From Verrucomicrobiia bacterium (GTDB lineage: Bacteria; Verrucomicrobiota; Verrucomicrobiia; CAIQCK01): a stretch of DNA of 6,082 bases. This document shows, in pieces, positions 1 through 5,880 of the stretch. A program made the translations under genes and the position numbers. The stretch covers positions 1-6,082 of the forward strand of contig JAOACV010000179.1 of NCBI GenBank assembly GCA_026417675.1. Reading direction: 5' to 3'. Each line of letters opens with the position of its first letter. Positions within the stretch are counted from its first letter, which is position 1. The notes below the pieces were generated by a model, which was not told the origin of the DNA, made no database searches, and was given only the letters and a program-made list of their open reading frames with translations.

Positions 1-881
1 ACTTTCTTCACGACTTCCTCGATGCGGGCGGGATGAATCCGACCATCCGCGACAAGCTGGGTCAACGCCAGCCGCGCAATCTCGCGTCGGACCGGCTCGT
101 AGCCGGAGAGCATGACCACCTGCGGCGTCTCGTCAATGATGACCGACACGCCCGTGGCGGCCTCAAAGGCGCGGATGTTGCGGCCGTCGCGGCCGATGAT
201 GCGGCCCTTCATTTCCTCGCCCGGCAGTGGCACGGTGGTCGTCGTGGCGTCGGCGACGCAATCGGGCGCCAGCCGCTGCATGGCGATGCCCAGAATCCGT
301 TTGGCCTCGCGCTCGGCGTTGTCGCGCGCCTCGCGGGTGATGCGCCGCACCATCGCGGCGGCCTCGGCCTGCGCGTCGTGCTCGATCCGCTGCAACACCT
401 GCTGGCGCGCCTCCTCGGCAGTCAAGCCAGAGACGCGTTGCAACTCCTGCCCCAGCCGCTGAGCCATCGTTTCCACCTCGGCCTCCCTGCGCTCCAGTTC
501 CGCCTGCCGCGCGATCGCCTTTTGCTCCAGTTCCTGCAACGCCTCCTGCATGCGGGCAAGCGTCTGGGTTTTTTCGTGCACGCTGGTCTCGCGCGCGATC
601 AGTTGTTTCTCGCGTTCGTTCAGCTCGGCCCGGGTCGCCGCCGTCTGCTTCTCAAACGCCTCGCGCGCGGCGAGCGCCTCGGCCTTGGCGGAAACCTCCG
701 CGGCGCGCACGATGGTCTCCGCCTCGCGCTTGGCTGTGGCGAGCATCTTCTCCACCTCGACCTGCGCGGCGTAAACGCGACGGCGGTTGATGATGCGATA
801 GGCCAGATAGCCGGCGGTGATGGAAATCAGCGACACCACCAGGAAGATCGTCTCCGCGTTGTGGATGATGAACTCGCGCAT
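1..881 (-). CDS. rny: Ribonuclease Y, N-terminal 293 residues (gene continues past the left edge)
   Basis: RNase Y is a membrane-anchored endoribonuclease that starts mRNA decay in many bacteria lacking RNase E. The first 293 codons are present. Residues about 10-29 form one membrane anchor ([20 protein letters not shown]), followed by a basic stretch INRRR. Residues about 36-205 are a long charged coiled coil rich in Glu, Arg, Gln and Ala. A KH RNA-binding domain follows, with the signature [12 protein letters not shown] at 226-237 and the family-typical VIIDETP and [15 protein letters not shown] segments. The catalytic HD domain, which makes up most of the usual length of about 510-520 residues, lies outside the window, so catalytic residues cannot be checked. 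The ATG at 881 has GGAG at 894-891, 9 bases upstream. It lies 2 bases after the cyclo-ligase stop (TGACCATG), which implies co-transcription and translational coupling. The family assignment is secure from the anchor, coiled-coil and KH order. Confidence 0.96.
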   Translation of the reverse strand, partial: MREFIIHNAETIFLVVSLISITAGYLAYRIINRRRVYAAQVEVEKMLATAKREAETIVRAAEVSAKAEALAAREAFEKQTAATRAELNEREKQLIARETSVHEKTQTLARMQEALQELEQKAIARQAELERREAEVETMAQRLGQELQRVSGLTAEEARQQVLQRIEHDAQAEAAAMVRRITREARDNAEREAKRILGIAMQRLAPDCVADATTTTVPLPGEEMKGRIIGRDGRNIRAFEAATGVSVIIDETPQVVMLSGYEPVRREIARLALTQLVADGRIHPARIEEVVKK

Positions 882-883
882 GG

Positions 884-1468
884 TCAGCTTCTCCGATAAA
901 CGGTTGTTTCTGTCACCACAACATCCATCGGCACATCGCGCTCCGTCGCTGGCACCGACGGCTGCATCTGGCAGTCGAAGGCGAGCGCGATTTTCAGACC
1001 GGCAAATGTCCGCAGCATTTCGTCGTAGTAGCCCTTGCCGTGGCCGAGCCGGTGGCCCTGCGCGTCGAACGCGACGCCGGGCACGATGGCGATCTGCGCG
1101 GGCGCGCCGGCCGGCGCAAAGGTTCGCGGCTCCAGAATGCCAAGTTTGCCCGGCGCGAGATCGCGCTCGAAATCTTGCAGCCACACCGGGCGATAAAGTC
1201 CTTGCTGTGGATCAAAGCCCGGCACCTGCACGCGCCTGCCCTCGGCGAGCCAGCCGCGAATCAATGCGTGCGTCGCCACCTCGCTGTGATGGGAGACGTA
1301 GCAGAAAATCGTTCGCGCCTGCGCCACGGAGGGTAGTCCGAGCAGCCGCGCCGCAACCTGCCGGCTGCGGGCCTCAACCTCCGCCGGCGACAACATCGCG
1401 CGCGCCGCCTGCGACTTCGCCCGCAGGAAACGTTTCGCCCTGAGCAGCTCAAGCGGCGCCGTCGTCAT
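884..1468 (-). CDS. fthC: 5-formyltetrahydrofolate cyclo-ligase (5,10-methenyltetrahydrofolate synthetase)
   Basis: This cytosolic enzyme uses ATP to convert 5-formyltetrahydrofolate to 5,10-methenyltetrahydrofolate, returning a folate storage and inhibitor form to the one-carbon pool. The 194-residue product has the family's usual length. Visible motifs are an N-terminal basic helix (RAKRFLRAK, 10-18), the early conserved block [17 protein letters not shown] (54-70), and the nucleotide-binding loop [18 protein letters not shown] (130-149). The C-terminal block [19 protein letters not shown] (164-182) matches the family's conserved region. The ATG at 1468 is preferred because GGAGG lies 5 bases upstream and its ATGA overlaps the rarA stop by 4 bases. 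A GTG at 1501 would add 11 residues inside rarA without an advantage. In Proteobacteria this gene (ygfA) directly follows 6S RNA; here rarA lies between them. Confidence 0.96.
   Translation of the reverse strand: MTTAPLELLRAKRFLRAKSQAARAMLSPAEVEARSRQVAARLLGLPSVAQARTIFCYVSHHSEVATHALIRGWLAEGRRVQVPGFDPQQGLYRPVWLQDFERDLAPGKLGILEPRTFAPAGAPAQIAIVPGVAFDAQGHRLGHGKGYYDEMLRTFAGLKIALAFDCQMQPSVPATERDVPMDVVVTETTVYRRS
891..894 (-). promoter_or_regulatory. Ribosome binding site of rny
   Basis: On the minus strand, GGAG stands 9 bases before the rny ATG and lies inside the last codons of the cyclo-ligase gene (CGG AGA AGC TGA). Ribosomes finishing the upstream gene would pass through this site, which fits translational coupling. 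It supports the ATG at 881 as the true rny start. Confidence 0.6.
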
Positions 1469-2844
1469 GCGGGCCTCCGGGTCTGGAGTTTCGCGCGCCA
1501 CTCGGCGAGCCGGCGTTGGATCTCCCGTTCGAAGCCGCGATCGGTCGGTTTGTAATAGAGACGCTCCTCCGGCAGGTGCTTTTGCGCGACGATGCCGCCT
1601 TCGTGGTCATGCGCGTATTGATAGCCGGCCCCGTGGCCGAGTCGCTGCGCGCCCTTGTAGTGCGTGTCCTTCAAGTGATCGGGCACCTCCAGCGTGCGCC
1701 CCTTCTCGACATCGCTCATCGCTGTCCAAATGCCCATCGCACTGGCATTGCTCTTCGGCGCGGTGGCGATATAGATGGCGGCCTCCGCCAGCGGCAACTG
1801 CGCCTCGGGCATGCCGACAAACTCCACCGCCTGCTGCGCCGCACTTGCCACCACGAGAGCCCGCGGATCGGCCATGCCAACGTCCTCGGCGGCGCAGATC
1901 ACCAGCCGTCGCGCGATGAAACGAATATCCTCGCCCGCCACCAGCATCTTAGCCAGCCAGTAGAGCGCCGCGTCGGGATCGCTGCCCCGCATCGCCTTGA
2001 TGAACGCGCTGATGGTGTCGTAGTGCGCGTCCTCGTCAGCGTCATAAACGATCGCTTTCTTCTGGATGCTTTCCTCCGCGACAACTTTGGTGAAATGGAC
2101 GACGCCGTCCGCGCCGGGCGGCGTGGTCAGCACGCCGATCTCCAGCGCGTTGAGCGCCTTGCGTGCGTCGCCGTCGCTGGCGACCGCCAGATGATCGAGC
2201 GCGTCGTCGTCGAGCCGCACGCGATATTTGCCGAGGCCCCGCTCGGCGTCGCCCAGCGCGCGCCGCAAGAGCGTTTTGATCTCATCGAGACTAAGCGGCT
2301 TCAGCTCGAAAATCTGCGAGCGCGACACCAGCGGGGCGTTGACGTAGAAGAGCGGGTTGTGCGTGGTCGCGCCGATAAGCCGCACCGTGCCGCTCTCCAC
2401 GTCGGGCAGCAGCACGTCCTGCTGGGCCTTGTTGAAACGGTGGATTTCGTCAATGAACAGGATCGTCTTCTGGCCCGTGTTGGCCAGCCGGTTGGCCGCC
2501 GAGGCAACGACGCGGCGGATGTCGGCAACGTTGCTTTCGACGCCGCTGAGCCGCTCAAACCGCGATTGCGTGGCGTTGGCAATGGCTTGGGCAGCGGCGG
2601 TCTTGCCCGTGCCCGGCGGTCCCCAGAGCAGGATGGAGGCGATCCGGTCGGCTTGGATGGCTCGACGCAGGAGTTTGCCGGGGCCGAGGATGTGGCTTTG
2701 GCCGGCCAATTCATCGAGAGTGCGCGGCCTCATGCGCGTAGCCAGCGGCTCGGGCCGCGCCACGACCGCGAGGTCGGACTGATCCGGCGGCGGTCCGGCA
2801 GCCGGCCAATGGCGCTCGTTCTGGTTGAACAGGTCCTGACTCAT
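1465..2844 (-). CDS. rarA: Replication-associated recombination protein A (RarA/MgsA), AAA+ ATPase
   Basis: RarA is a clamp-loader-like AAA+ ATPase that works at stalled or collapsed replication forks (orthologue of eukaryotic WRNIP1/Mgs1). From the ATG at 2844 the product is 459 residues, normal for the family. In order: an N-terminal DLFNQN segment, RPRTLDELAGQSHILGPG (39-56), Walker A GPPGTGKT (75-82), Walker B ILFIDEIHRFN (128-138), sensor 1 GATTHNP (158-164), SRSQIFEL with the probable arginine finger (174-181), sensor 2 region SDGDARKALN (223-232), and the C-terminal tetramerisation region with EDIRFIARRL..CAAEDVG (305-323) and KGAQRLGHGAGYQYAHD (397-413). The frame extends upstream to a GTG at 2886, but those codons lie in the 3' arm of the 6S RNA stem and show no family similarity, so the ATG at 2844 is chosen. 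No clear Shine-Dalgarno precedes it. The stop overlaps the next gene by 4 bases. Confidence 0.96.
   Translation of the reverse strand: MSQDLFNQNERHWPAAGPPPDQSDLAVVARPEPLATRMRPRTLDELAGQSHILGPGKLLRRAIQADRIASILLWGPPGTGKTAAAQAIANATQSRFERLSGVESNVADIRRVVASAANRLANTGQKTILFIDEIHRFNKAQQDVLLPDVESGTVRLIGATTHNPLFYVNAPLVSRSQIFELKPLSLDEIKTLLRRALGDAERGLGKYRVRLDDDALDHLAVASDGDARKALNALEIGVLTTPPGADGVVHFTKVVAEESIQKKAIVYDADEDAHYDTISAFIKAMRGSDPDAALYWLAKMLVAGEDIRFIARRLVICAAEDVGMADPRALVVASAAQQAVEFVGMPEAQLPLAEAAIYIATAPKSNASAMGIWTAMSDVEKGRTLEVPDHLKDTHYKGAQRLGHGAGYQYAHDHEGGIVAQKHLPEERLYYKPTDRGFEREIQRRLAEWRAKLQTRRPA
1474..1478 (-). promoter_or_regulatory. Ribosome binding site of the cyclo-ligase gene
   Basis: A strong Shine-Dalgarno core, GGAGG on the minus strand, stands 5 bases before the ATG at 1468 and within the final codons of rarA. 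It decides the start between the ATG at 1468 and the in-frame GTG at 1501, and shows that the overlapping gene can initiate by itself as well as by coupling. Confidence 0.7.
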
Positions 2845-2874
2845 CGCGGTGGTCACAGCGTGAACGCGAACAAA

Positions 2875-3057
2875 GAAATACCCCACCAGAGCCGTGTGAA
2901 CGTTGTCTCCTAACCCCGTAGTTAAACGGGTGCCTCGCCCGACGGCTTGCCGACTTCCAGTGAAGGCGTGTCGTCCACCGCCGGAGCCTAGGCTCCTTCA
3001 GATGAAGGTATCGGGTTAGAGACTTACCGTTGCATCACGAGAACGGCAGGGTATTTC
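2875..3057 (-). ncRNA. ssrS: 6S RNA (SsrS-like), about 183 nt, upstream of rarA
   Basis: 6S RNA folds into a long hairpin with a central bubble that mimics an open promoter and sequesters the housekeeping RNA polymerase holoenzyme. Seen here on the minus strand: end arms 3057-3045 and 2887-2875 pair over 13 bp. Interrupted pairing continues inward at 3039-3036/2896-2893, 3034-3033/2898-2897, 3031-3028/2902-2899, 3023-3019/2909-2905 and 3018-3013/2916-2911. The middle segment (3000-2961) can form an apical arm. Two positions in the end stem pair as U-G on the minus strand but mismatch (C/A) on the plus strand, which assigns the strand. From memory, AGUCUCUAACCCGAUACC resembles E. coli AGUCCCCUGAGCCGAUAUU, which contains the product-RNA start, and GGACGACAC resembles E. 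coli CGACGACAC. Length (E. coli 184 nt) and context (rarA and cyclo-ligase downstream) agree. Exact ends are inferred from the stem. No promoter or own terminator is evident, so processing from a longer transcript is possible. Confidence 0.85.
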
Positions 3058-3075
3058 AAATCTCGCATGGGAAAA

Positions 3076-3105
3076 CCGGCGGTCGGTTCTCGTCTCCGCC
3101 GCCGG
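3076..3105 (-). terminator. Possible rho-independent terminator of pheT
   Basis: On the minus strand, CCGGCGG and CCGCCGG form a perfect 7-bp G+C stem around a 16-base loop, in which an inner GG/CC can pair, followed at once by TTTTCCC. This is the only hairpin in the spacer with a T run on its minus-strand 3' side. The short T run and large loop make it weak. It sits only 18 bases before the 6S RNA, so it might instead let part of the transcription run on into the RNA. Confidence 0.4.
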
Positions 3106-3150
3106 CGCGTTTCAAAGAACAACTCCACTAACACGACTGCGCGTTCGTCT

Positions 3151-3180
3151 CCGCGACGGTTTTCGCCGCGGGGCTTTTTT
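3151..3180 (+). terminator. Terminator-like hairpin with T6 run (plus-strand orientation)
   Basis: Arms CCGCG and CGCGG (3151-3155 and 3167-3171) with an inner CG/CG pair enclose GTTTT, and GGC then TTTTTT (3175-3180) follow on the plus strand. The T run suits transcription moving rightwards, but no plus-strand gene lies upstream. It may limit antisense transcription into pheT, or it may simply be a 3' UTR hairpin of pheT. On the minus strand the stem is better (G-U replaces A/C) but lacks a T tail. Confidence 0.3.
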
Positions 3181-3289
3181 GCACCATTCCCGAAACCTTT
3201 CGGGACTCCGTTTTACTTTCAATCCGCCGTCGCCGGCGGTTCGGCCATTGACTTCACCCTGCCTGTTTACGGCACGGCACAACGTGAGT

Positions 3290-5689
3290 TCACTCCTCGC
3301 GTATCTCGCACTGCAGCGACTTCTTCAACGCTGCTTTAATGTCTTCGTGTATCCGGTTGACCTCGGCGTCGGTCAGCGTTCGATCCGGCGCGCGATAGAC
3401 CAACGAATACGCCATGGACTTCTTCCCTTTCGGGATCGCTCCACCGGCGAATATATCAAACAGCCCGATGCTTTCCACCAGATTCTTGCGGCACGCCGCG
3501 AACGCCGCCATCACTTGCGCGTGCGTCACGTTCACGTCGAGCACCAGCGCCACGTCGCGCTGCACCGACGGATGCTGCGGCAAGGGGCGATACGATTTCT
3601 CCCAGCGCGCCCCCGCGAGCAGGCCATCTAGATCAAACTCCGCGAGCATCACCGGGTCGCGCAGGTCAAACTCGCGTTCCAACCCGACGCAGAGCCGCCC
3701 GATCTCGCCCACGGGCTTGTTGTTGACGCGAACCTCCGCCGACTCCTCCAGCATGCCCGCAGGTGCGCTCCGCGGCACAAACTCGACGCGTCCGATGTTC
3801 AGGCGCGCCAGCAACGCCTCGACTGCGCCTTTCAGATCGTAAAAGTCCACCTTCGCCGCGCGCGCGTCGGCTTCCCACGCGTCCGGCGCGCGCCGCCCCG
3901 TGGCGGACAGCGCAAGGCGCAGCCGTTCGCAGAACCGGCCGCCGCTGAGCGCAAAGACCCGCCCGATCTCGAACAACCGCGCGTCCAGCGTTTGCCGCGA
4001 AACGTTCGTGCGAAGGTTCTGCGCCAGACCCGGCAGCAAACCTGGCCGCAGCACGGACAAGTCCTCGTTCAACGGGTTCTCCAGCTTCACCAACGATTCG
4101 CCTTCCGCCAGCGGCGTCAGCGCCGCGATGGCGGGCGAGACCAGCGTCTGGTTTTGCGCCTCCTCGAACCCCAGGCCCGTCAGAACCTGACGGACCAACC
4201 GCAGGCGGTCGAACTGCGGATCCGCGTTCGGCGCCGACGGCGCAGCGCGTGAAACTACCGACGGAATCTTGTCCAGACCGTGGATGCGGCCGATCTCCTC
4301 GATGAGGTCGGCCTCGCGCTGCAAGTCCACACGGAACGTCGGCACCTCCACCTCGAAGCGGTCCGCCGACTCGTCGGTGATGCTCAAACCCAGATTCGTC
4401 AACGCGCGCCGGGCGGCGTCGGCGGGCACTTCGACGCCGAGCAACTGGTTCACGCGCGCGTAGCGGCAAGCAATCCGCCGCTTCGTGATCGGCGCGGCCA
4501 GCGCGTCGATAACGCCGCGCGCCACGGTCCCGCCCGCCAGTTGCTGGAACAACGACACCGCGCGACGGCTCGCCCAGTCGCAGAGGCCGATGTCCGCGCC
4601 GCGCTCAAAACGATACGACGACTCGCTCGACAAGCCGATGCGCTTGGAGGTCTTGCGAATATTGGTCGGCAGGAAATACGCGCTCTCCAGCAGCACGTCC
4701 ACCGTGCGCTCATTGATCTCGCTGTGCTGGCCGCCCATGACGCCCGCAAGCGCCACCGGTTTCTCCGCGTCGGCAATGACCAGCATTTGATCGTCGAGCG
4801 TGCGGTTCTTGCCGTCTATCGTGACGAGGCACTCGCCCGGCCGCGCGCGCCGCACGATGATCTCGCGGCCGGCCAGCAGGTTGTAGTCGAACGCGTGCAA
4901 CGGATGACCGCACTCCAACAGCACGAAATTGGTCACGTCCACGACGTTGTTGATCGAGCGGACGCCGAGCTTTTCCAGCAGCGTCGCGAGCCATTTCGGG
5001 CTGGGGCCGATCTTGACGCCCCGCACGACGCGCGCGGTGTAACGCGGACAAAACTCAGGCGCGTCCACGCGAATCTTGGTCAGCGACTCGATCGGCTCGC
5101 CCGTTTCGGAAAACTCCACGGCAGGCAACCTGACTGGATTGCCGGTGAGCGCGGCAACTTCGCGGGCAATGCCGATGACGCTCAGCAAGTCGGGCCGATT
5201 CGGCGTGATCTCCAGTTCAAAAACCGTGTCGCTGCCGCCCAGCACCTCGTTGATCGGCGCGCCGAGGCGTGCCGCAGGCTCGAGGATGAGCAGTCCCTGC
5301 GCGTCCTCGGCGAGGCCGAGTTCCTTTGGCGAGCACATCATGCCGTGGCTCTCGACGCCGCGAATCTTGCTGATCTTGATCTTGAAATCGCCCGGCAAGA
5401 CCGCACCCGGCAACGCCAGCGCAATCTTGTCGCCCGCCTTGTGATTGGTTGCGCCGCAGACGATCTGCCGCTCGGTCGCGCCGTCGGTGACGCGGCAGAC
5501 GGTCAGCCGGTCGGCGTTGGGATGCCTGTCCACGCTCAGAATCTGCGCGACGACGACGTGATCGAAGCGCGCACCGACCTGCTCGACGCCCTCGACCTCA
5601 ATGCCGCACATGGTCAGCCGCTCGGCCAGATGCTCCGGCGGCCAGTCGAACTCGACGTAGTCTTTCAGCCAGTTGTAGGAAATCTTCAT
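3290..5689 (-). CDS. pheT: Phenylalanine--tRNA ligase beta subunit
   Basis: The beta chain of the alpha2-beta2 phenylalanyl-tRNA synthetase binds tRNA-Phe and edits mischarged Tyr-tRNA, while PheS holds the aminoacylation site. The product is 799 residues, normal for full-length bacterial PheT. It starts with the family's typical MKISYNWLKDYV. An EMAP-type tRNA-binding OB fold spans about 39-150 (HPNADRLTVCRV, 56-67; IRGVESHGMMCS, 109-120). Then come ELEITPNRPDLLS (158-170), the B3/B4 editing domain about 205-390 (NVVDVTNFVLLECGHPLHAFD, 248-268; AGVMGG, 315-320; SSESSYRFERG, 354-364), the B5 domain about 400-475, and the core-like domain about 490-700 (LENPLNEDLSVLRPGLLPGL, 536-555). The C-terminal ferredoxin-like anticodon-binding domain is about 703-798 (HPSVQRDVALVLD, 706-718). 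The frame extends 60 codons upstream to 5869 without family similarity, so the ATG at 5689 is chosen. A weak GGGAC precedes it. No pheS is adjacent; the upstream neighbour is divergent. Confidence 0.97.
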   Translation of the reverse strand: MKISYNWLKDYVEFDWPPEHLAERLTMCGIEVEGVEQVGARFDHVVVAQILSVDRHPNADRLTVCRVTDGATERQIVCGATNHKAGDKIALALPGAVLPGDFKIKISKIRGVESHGMMCSPKELGLAEDAQGLLILEPAARLGAPINEVLGGSDTVFELEITPNRPDLLSVIGIAREVAALTGNPVRLPAVEFSETGEPIESLTKIRVDAPEFCPRYTARVVRGVKIGPSPKWLATLLEKLGVRSINNVVDVTNFVLLECGHPLHAFDYNLLAGREIIVRRARPGECLVTIDGKNRTLDDQMLVIADAEKPVALAGVMGGQHSEINERTVDVLLESAYFLPTNIRKTSKRIGLSSESSYRFERGADIGLCDWASRRAVSLFQQLAGGTVARGVIDALAAPITKRRIACRYARVNQLLGVEVPADAARRALTNLGLSITDESADRFEVEVPTFRVDLQREADLIEEIGRIHGLDKIPSVVSRAAPSAPNADPQFDRLRLVRQVLTGLGFEEAQNQTLVSPAIAALTPLAEGESLVKLENPLNEDLSVLRPGLLPGLAQNLRTNVSRQTLDARLFEIGRVFALSGGRFCERLRLALSATGRRAPDAWEADARAAKVDFYDLKGAVEALLARLNIGRVEFVPRSAPAGMLEESAEVRVNNKPVGEIGRLCVGLEREFDLRDPVMLAEFDLDGLLAGARWEKSYRPLPQHPSVQRDVALVLDVNVTHAQVMAAFAACRKNLVESIGLFDIFAGGAIPKGKKSMAYSLVYRAPDRTLTDAEVNRIHEDIKAALKKSLQCEIREE

Positions 5690-5694
5690 CGCAT

Positions 5695-5707
5695 GTCCCG
5701 CTGGGAC
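5695..5707 (-). promoter_or_regulatory. Hairpin over the pheT ribosome binding region
   Basis: GTCCC-AGC-GGGAC forms a 5-bp stem just before the pheT start on the minus strand. Its 3' arm GGGAC is the only Shine-Dalgarno-like sequence there and would be hidden when the stem forms. The stem is short and has a three-base loop, so a regulatory effect is inference only. Confidence 0.3.
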
Positions 5708-5777
5708 GGTCCGGAACCTTAGCCGAGGGCCGCCACAAGCGGCAAGGACGCTTTTCTTGAGCCGCAGCCGAAGGTTA

Positions 5778-5798
5778 AGCGCGTTCTTCGAACGCGCT
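5778..5798. repeat. Perfect inverted repeat, 9-bp arms, 3-base spacer
   Basis: AGCGCGTTC and GAACGCGCT flank TTC in the divergent region between pheT and the plus-strand gene at 5881. In the minus-strand pheT leader it would be a stable hairpin about 90 bases before the start codon. On DNA it could be a dyad operator. No T run follows on either strand, so a terminator is unlikely. Confidence 0.55.
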
Positions 5799-5840
5799 CG
5801 CCGGATGTCCGAGCCCGCGTCCAGACGGCGAGATTTCCTT

Positions 5841-5869
5841 TTGAAGTGTAGACGGCAAATCGTTAGCAT
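5841..5869 (+). promoter_or_regulatory. Candidate sigma-70-type promoter for the plus-strand gene at 5881
   Basis: TTGAAG (5841-5846) and TAGCAT (5864-5869) each match four of six consensus positions and are separated by exactly 17 bases. Transcription would start near 5876, only a few bases before the ATG at 5881. That fits the absence of any Shine-Dalgarno sequence there. The evidence is sequence match only. Confidence 0.35.
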
Positions 5870-5880
5870 GACACGGCAGC

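Larger units (their letters stand above)
3058..3289. other. Non-coding spacer between pheT and the 6S RNA, rich in hairpins
   Basis: No convincing protein gene lies in these 232 bases on either strand. The open frames here have no recognisable motif and no Shine-Dalgarno sequence. The spacer holds four inverted repeats: 3224-3239 (6-bp stem, GNRA-type loop GCGA on the minus strand), 3189-3204 (CCCGAAA/TTTCGGG), 3151-3171 (8 bp on the minus strand if one G-U is allowed, next to a T6 run on the plus strand) and 3076-3105 (the possible pheT terminator). A 10-base direct repeat, TCGTCTCCGC on the plus strand, occurs at 3090-3099 and 3145-3154. I could not find a convincing -35/-10 pair for the 6S RNA. 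Confidence 0.6.

Noticed and set aside
33..899. Plus-strand open frame of 288 codons opposite rny
   Set aside because: It lies across the RNase Y coding region, which has a clear anchor, coiled coil and KH signature on the minus strand. The plus-strand product is low-complexity.
1516..2913. Plus-strand open frame of 465 codons opposite rarA
   Set aside because: It is a high-G+C antisense shadow of an unmistakable RarA. Its product is Arg/His/Ala-rich with no motif, and no ribosome binding site precedes it.
2983..2996. 14-base palindrome GGAGCCTAGGCTCC as an operator or attachment site
   Set aside because: It lies within the 6S RNA and can be explained as part of its apical arm, so a separate DNA role is unnecessary.
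2875..3057. tmRNA, RNase P RNA, SRP RNA or a T-box leader instead of 6S RNA
   Set aside because: None of the hallmark sequences are present: no tRNA-like 3' end, no GAGGAAAGUCCGGGC-type RNase P core, no SRP GGAAGG/AGCA loop, no T-box. rarA is also not a T-box target, and the long interrupted hairpin matches 6S.
3090..3154. 10-base direct repeat TCGTCTCCGC (3090-3099 and 3145-3154) as a CRISPR or iteron remnant
   Set aside because: There are only two short copies in G+C-rich spacer DNA, with no further regular spacing. Chance is sufficient.
3067..3339. Plus-strand open frame of 90 codons in the spacer
   Set aside because: It runs into the pheT 3' end, has no Shine-Dalgarno sequence and no recognisable motif. 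The DNA is better explained as hairpin-rich spacer.
3666..4469. Minus-strand open frame of 267 codons inside pheT
   Set aside because: It is a different reading frame of the pheT strand, and its Arg/Gly-rich product reflects codon bias. The PheT frame is intact through the same region.
4280..5722. Plus-strand open frame of 480 codons opposite pheT
   Set aside because: It is antisense to a complete PheT with all domains in the other strand's frame. Its composition (Arg, Ala, Asp, His) is typical of a reverse-complement shadow.
5690..5869. 60-codon N-terminal extension of PheT to 5869
   Set aside because: The basic, motif-free residues have no counterpart in PheT, whereas MKISYNWLKDY at 5689 is the classical family start.
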